This document shows positions 31,113 through 33,260 of a stretch of 33,260 nt of DNA, one piece after another. This DNA is from Punctularia strigosozonata HHB-11173 SS5. Its lineage: Eukaryota > Basidiomycota > Agaricomycetes > Corticiales > Punctulariaceae. The number at the start of each line of letters is the position of its first letter. The first letter of the stretch is position 1. Made by a program: the position numbers and the translations under genes. A model generated the notes under the pieces. It was not told where the DNA came from and did not search any database. It saw only the letters and a program-made list of their open reading frames with translations. The stretch lies in assembly GCF_000264995.1 (NCBI RefSeq), contig NW_006767446.1, positions 636,479-669,738 on the forward strand, written 5' to 3'.

Positions 31113-31814
31113 GCCCAGCATTGTTGCAACACAAATCTACACAAAGCTACGGTATGATAACACTATAAGACACATTCGATCCAATGCGGGGACTTCAAAA
31201 CGACAGTTGAAGTCCATGCCGCGCCTTTCATATTCTCAATTGGAGAACTGAGCTAACTCAGTAACTTTCTGTGCTTCTTCTGTCGCATATATCCTGGTAG
31301 ATGCACTACGATATTGCTACAGCTCGATGATAATGTACAATGATCTTAGATTACTGTCATACGGTTTAAATCACACCGTTTACTTCAATACATAACAGAC
31401 TCGAACTCACGTTCAGAACACGAGTTTGAGTGCATCGTACATAATAATCCTGCACGACACAACTACGGATTATGCGCAGGTCAGCAGGGTAAGGATGCCG
31501 ACAGTAGACTCGTTCGAGTTCGGGGTTTGCTGGATGGACTGGCTGCCAATGGCGCGCAAGCACACTGTCCTGTGGATGCTTGCCCTGAAATCTGCTTTAG
31601 TGAATCTTCCTACCTGTGACTGCTTGTGTTATCACTTCGGGGTATGCATTGCGTGTACTCTATCGCGCTTGAAAGCCAACGTTCTCAAGAGACATTGACT
31701 ACTTGAATTTTGGAGCCGCTTTGGGATTGTTCCGCAACTTATCTAGATCCCACGCCTGCGAATACTTGAAACGTTGCTCTCAGCCACCTAATCTCAGCTG
31801 TCCTCTTTGCCGTC
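31113..31814. other. Intergenic, no gene seen
   Basis: AT-rich sequence with short ORFs only. It lies between the inferred right end of the KDZ element and the next exon-like ORF. Confidence 0.4.
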
Positions 31815-32153
31815 ATGGCTCGTTGTTCCACCGTTACTGGCTCCAGTCGAAAGCGAACACGGACTGAACTCCCTCGAATCAAGTCAGTCAATGACAAAGC
31901 GCATCACGTGATGCAGACTCATAGGGCGATCACTCTCCGGGTCAACGTGGGCGGTCGTCTCAGAGGGACCGAACGCAATACGCATGCGACTCGTTTGCTC
32001 TCTCCGGACCTCGAAAATGAGCACCAATTGATGGATATGGATGGTCTGTATGGTGATACCGCTGGAACCGAGCTGCCGCCACCTAATAAGAGAACGGGTC
32101 GGCGTAAGACGAAGAATGCCAACAAGACACTTGGTGTACGTCTGCAATGGTAG
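31815..32153 (+). pseudogene. Orphan N-terminal exon, cut by right inverted arm
   Basis: ATG at 31815 opens a basic, disordered peptide (MARCSTVTGSSRKRTRTELP) with HRAITLRVNVGGRL, LLSPDLENEHQLMDMDGLYG and NKRTGRRKTKNANKTLG. A good donor (GTGTACGT at about 32133) follows that last motif, and an AG acceptor lies near 32189. Only about 25 nt later the right inverted arm begins and no family domain follows. The composition resembles N-terminal exons of KDZ-type transposases of basidiomycetes, so this could be the stub of a second transposase gene. That assignment is tentative. Reading through the donor gives a stop at 32153. Confidence 0.4.
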
Positions 32154-32283
32154 ATTCTGCGAGTGTCCAGAGCTGACATTGACAAAAAGCATCGCATGTC
32201 CTTGTGGCTGCCGTATCGCTGTCGCGCACCAAATCTGTTTGGCGCTCGGACATAGCCAAAACACCCAAATTCACAACGTACTG

Positions 32284-32297
32284 TGATCACGTGATCA
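32284..32297. promoter_or_regulatory. Perfect 14-nt palindrome TGATCACGTGATCA (right)
   Basis: It lies about 87-100 nt upstream of the orphan gene start, at the same place as the near-palindrome in the left arm. It contains the CACGTG E-box. Its role is inferred. Confidence 0.4.
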
Positions 32298-32383
32298 GGA
32301 AGTCGTGACGCGTAGACGCCATGCCCATAACACGCGTTCAGGAACAGGCAACCCCCACCGTACTCACCAACTACCTAGTCAGC

Positions 32384-33260
32384 ATGCAGGTGTTCAAAGC
32401 AATTGCCAAACATATATGGCGTAGTCTAACAAGATGGGCAAAGCCCTTCGCTGTCGATCCTCACCTACCCGAAGGCACTCCGCTAGCCGATAACGAGACC
32501 ACTGCGCTTCTCGCACAGGCCGAGAGGTCGTCACTCCCTCAGTACATCCGGGTTCTGTTTCCGCAGCGCCCCAAAAAGGTCAACCACATCGAGGTCCACA
32601 TCACTACTACTGTCGAATTTGTACCAGAATACCAAACACGCCCGCCCAGAGCTTCTCCCTACCAGCCTATTGAGGCAGCCGACCTTTTCCTTCGCGCACC
32701 TCCTCTATGTTTGCAGTTCGTAGCACTCAACCCGTGGCTACATGGTCCACGAATCTTCTTCCTACTCGACGGTCCTCCATTTGCCACCAACCTCCTGCAG
32801 CCCGGCAACGTAATACGATTACGTCTTATGTTTGGAAACAAGATAATGGCCGCTAGCGCCTGTATCTCTTACATCCTAGAAGAGAAGGTCGGAGACTACA
32901 TCATCTACGTCACACGGCTACACAAGAGATACCGCTCGCACGACAATATCTTTGGGCAAATGGCCGACGCGTACTACCGTATCGCCGCTTCAAGAAGCCG
33001 TATGCCCGTCGATTCAGGAGTAGGATACCTCGTCGTTGTCGCCAAGTATGGCGACAATAAGCGCGAACCACAGCTGCCTCCCATCAAGAAGGAATATGGA
33101 CCACTTCCCTTCGGCTGTCCTGTCGCCACCGCAAAACTAGTGGTTGCTACCAATGTCACTTTACATCTACAACGACACTCCCTTCCTCTCCTCCCTCTCA
33201 ACGATCGACGCATCCGCCCTGAAAACATACCCGTCAATATGACTCGCTCGTCCCTATTTA
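32384..33260 (+). CDS. Second copy of orphan protein, 3' end outside window
   Basis: ATG at 32384 (MQVFKAIAKHIW) opens 292 codons without a stop up to the window edge, co-linear with residues 1-292 of the left copy. I count nine amino-acid differences, including Leu/Pro, Arg/Gly, Cys/Arg (twice), Asp/Gly, Thr/Ala and Arg/His. Some fit CpG to TpG change in the left copy, and the Arg/His fits the same change here. About 33 codons should remain beyond the edge. Function unknown. Confidence 0.8.
   Translation, partial: MQVFKAIAKHIWRSLTRWAKPFAVDPHLPEGTPLADNETTALLAQAERSSLPQYIRVLFPQRPKKVNHIEVHITTTVEFVPEYQTRPPRASPYQPIEAADLFLRAPPLCLQFVALNPWLHGPRIFFLLDGPPFATNLLQPGNVIRLRLMFGNKIMAASACISYILEEKVGDYIIYVTRLHKRYRSHDNIFGQMADAYYRIAASRSRMPVDSGVGYLVVVAKYGDNKREPQLPPIKKEYGPLPFGCPVATAKLVVATNVTLHLQRHSLPLLPLNDRRIRPENIPVNMTRSSLF

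Larger units (their letters stand above)
32213..33260 (+). repeat. Right arm of inverted repeat (runs off window)
   Basis: It matches 783-1931 in reverse complement, about 98% identical over the coding part by eye. Differences are mainly transitions. The inner edge fades at about 32213-32227. The start-to-edge distance (171 nt) is the same as on the left. Confidence 0.9.

Noticed and set aside
1-33260. CRISPR arrays, rRNA or bacterial operons
   Set aside because: No regular repeat-spacer array, rRNA signature or ribosome-binding-site-led gene string was seen; the DNA is fungal.

Overview
The window looks like repeat-rich DNA from a filamentous basidiomycete, most likely an agaricomycete. The evidence is 45-65-nt spliceosomal introns with GT..AG ends and CTNAY branch sites, a KDZ-family transposase with a CxC2 zinc cluster, a DUF6589 fragment, a fungal RecQ-type helicase, a fatty-acyl-CoA ligase fragment, and genes ending in RNase H1 N-terminal (viroplasmin-like) domains. 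There is no bacterial operon structure. Many unrelated-frame ORFs here are noise from GC-rich or repetitive DNA. I rebuilt exons by hand by requiring GT..AG borders and consistent phase.

Layout. Two near-identical copies of a sequence encoding a ~325-aa orphan protein stand in inverted orientation at the window ends (left 783-1931, right 32213 to beyond 33260), with their coding regions pointing outward. Inside the left copy is a DUF6589 gene remnant on + (about 1921-3647) with two TGA stops. It overlaps a minus-strand gene built from tandem exon-intron modules (3442 to about 4750). A RecQ-like helicase pseudogene on minus (4768 to about 9940) lacks its Walker A part and is split by a 3.07-kb element (6296-9361). 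That element has short terminal inverted repeats, CTATAGC-rich ends, hairpin-forming GC-rich iterons and a captured, frameshifted piece of a long-chain acyl-CoA synthetase gene. At 10380-11797 is a SAP/gag-like gene on + whose last codons lie inside a further inverted repeat.

That inverted repeat is the main find. About 56 nt at 11775-11830 recurs inverted at 31056-31112 (roughly 70-75% identical by eye), and both ends are packed with TGTACA hexamers. The ~19.3 kb between them holds an almost full-length KDZ transposase (25415-29167 +, ten exons, about 1,100 aa). It also holds a 956-codon uncharacterised gene (15379-18634 -), two convergent genes that both end in an RNase H1 N-terminal-like domain (18807-19672 + and 19849-21685 -), a small two-exon gene (23225-23700 -), a GGC-rich satellite block and other tandem repeats. 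I read this as a large cargo-carrying KDZ transposon. The bounds and cargo assignment are inference.

Several broken genes show stops best explained by CGA to TGA change, and the two inverted copies differ mainly by transitions, often at CpG. This fits cytosine methylation and deamination (or CpG-type RIP) acting on the repeats. The KDZ transposase and both RNase H1-domain genes remain open, which suggests a younger insertion.
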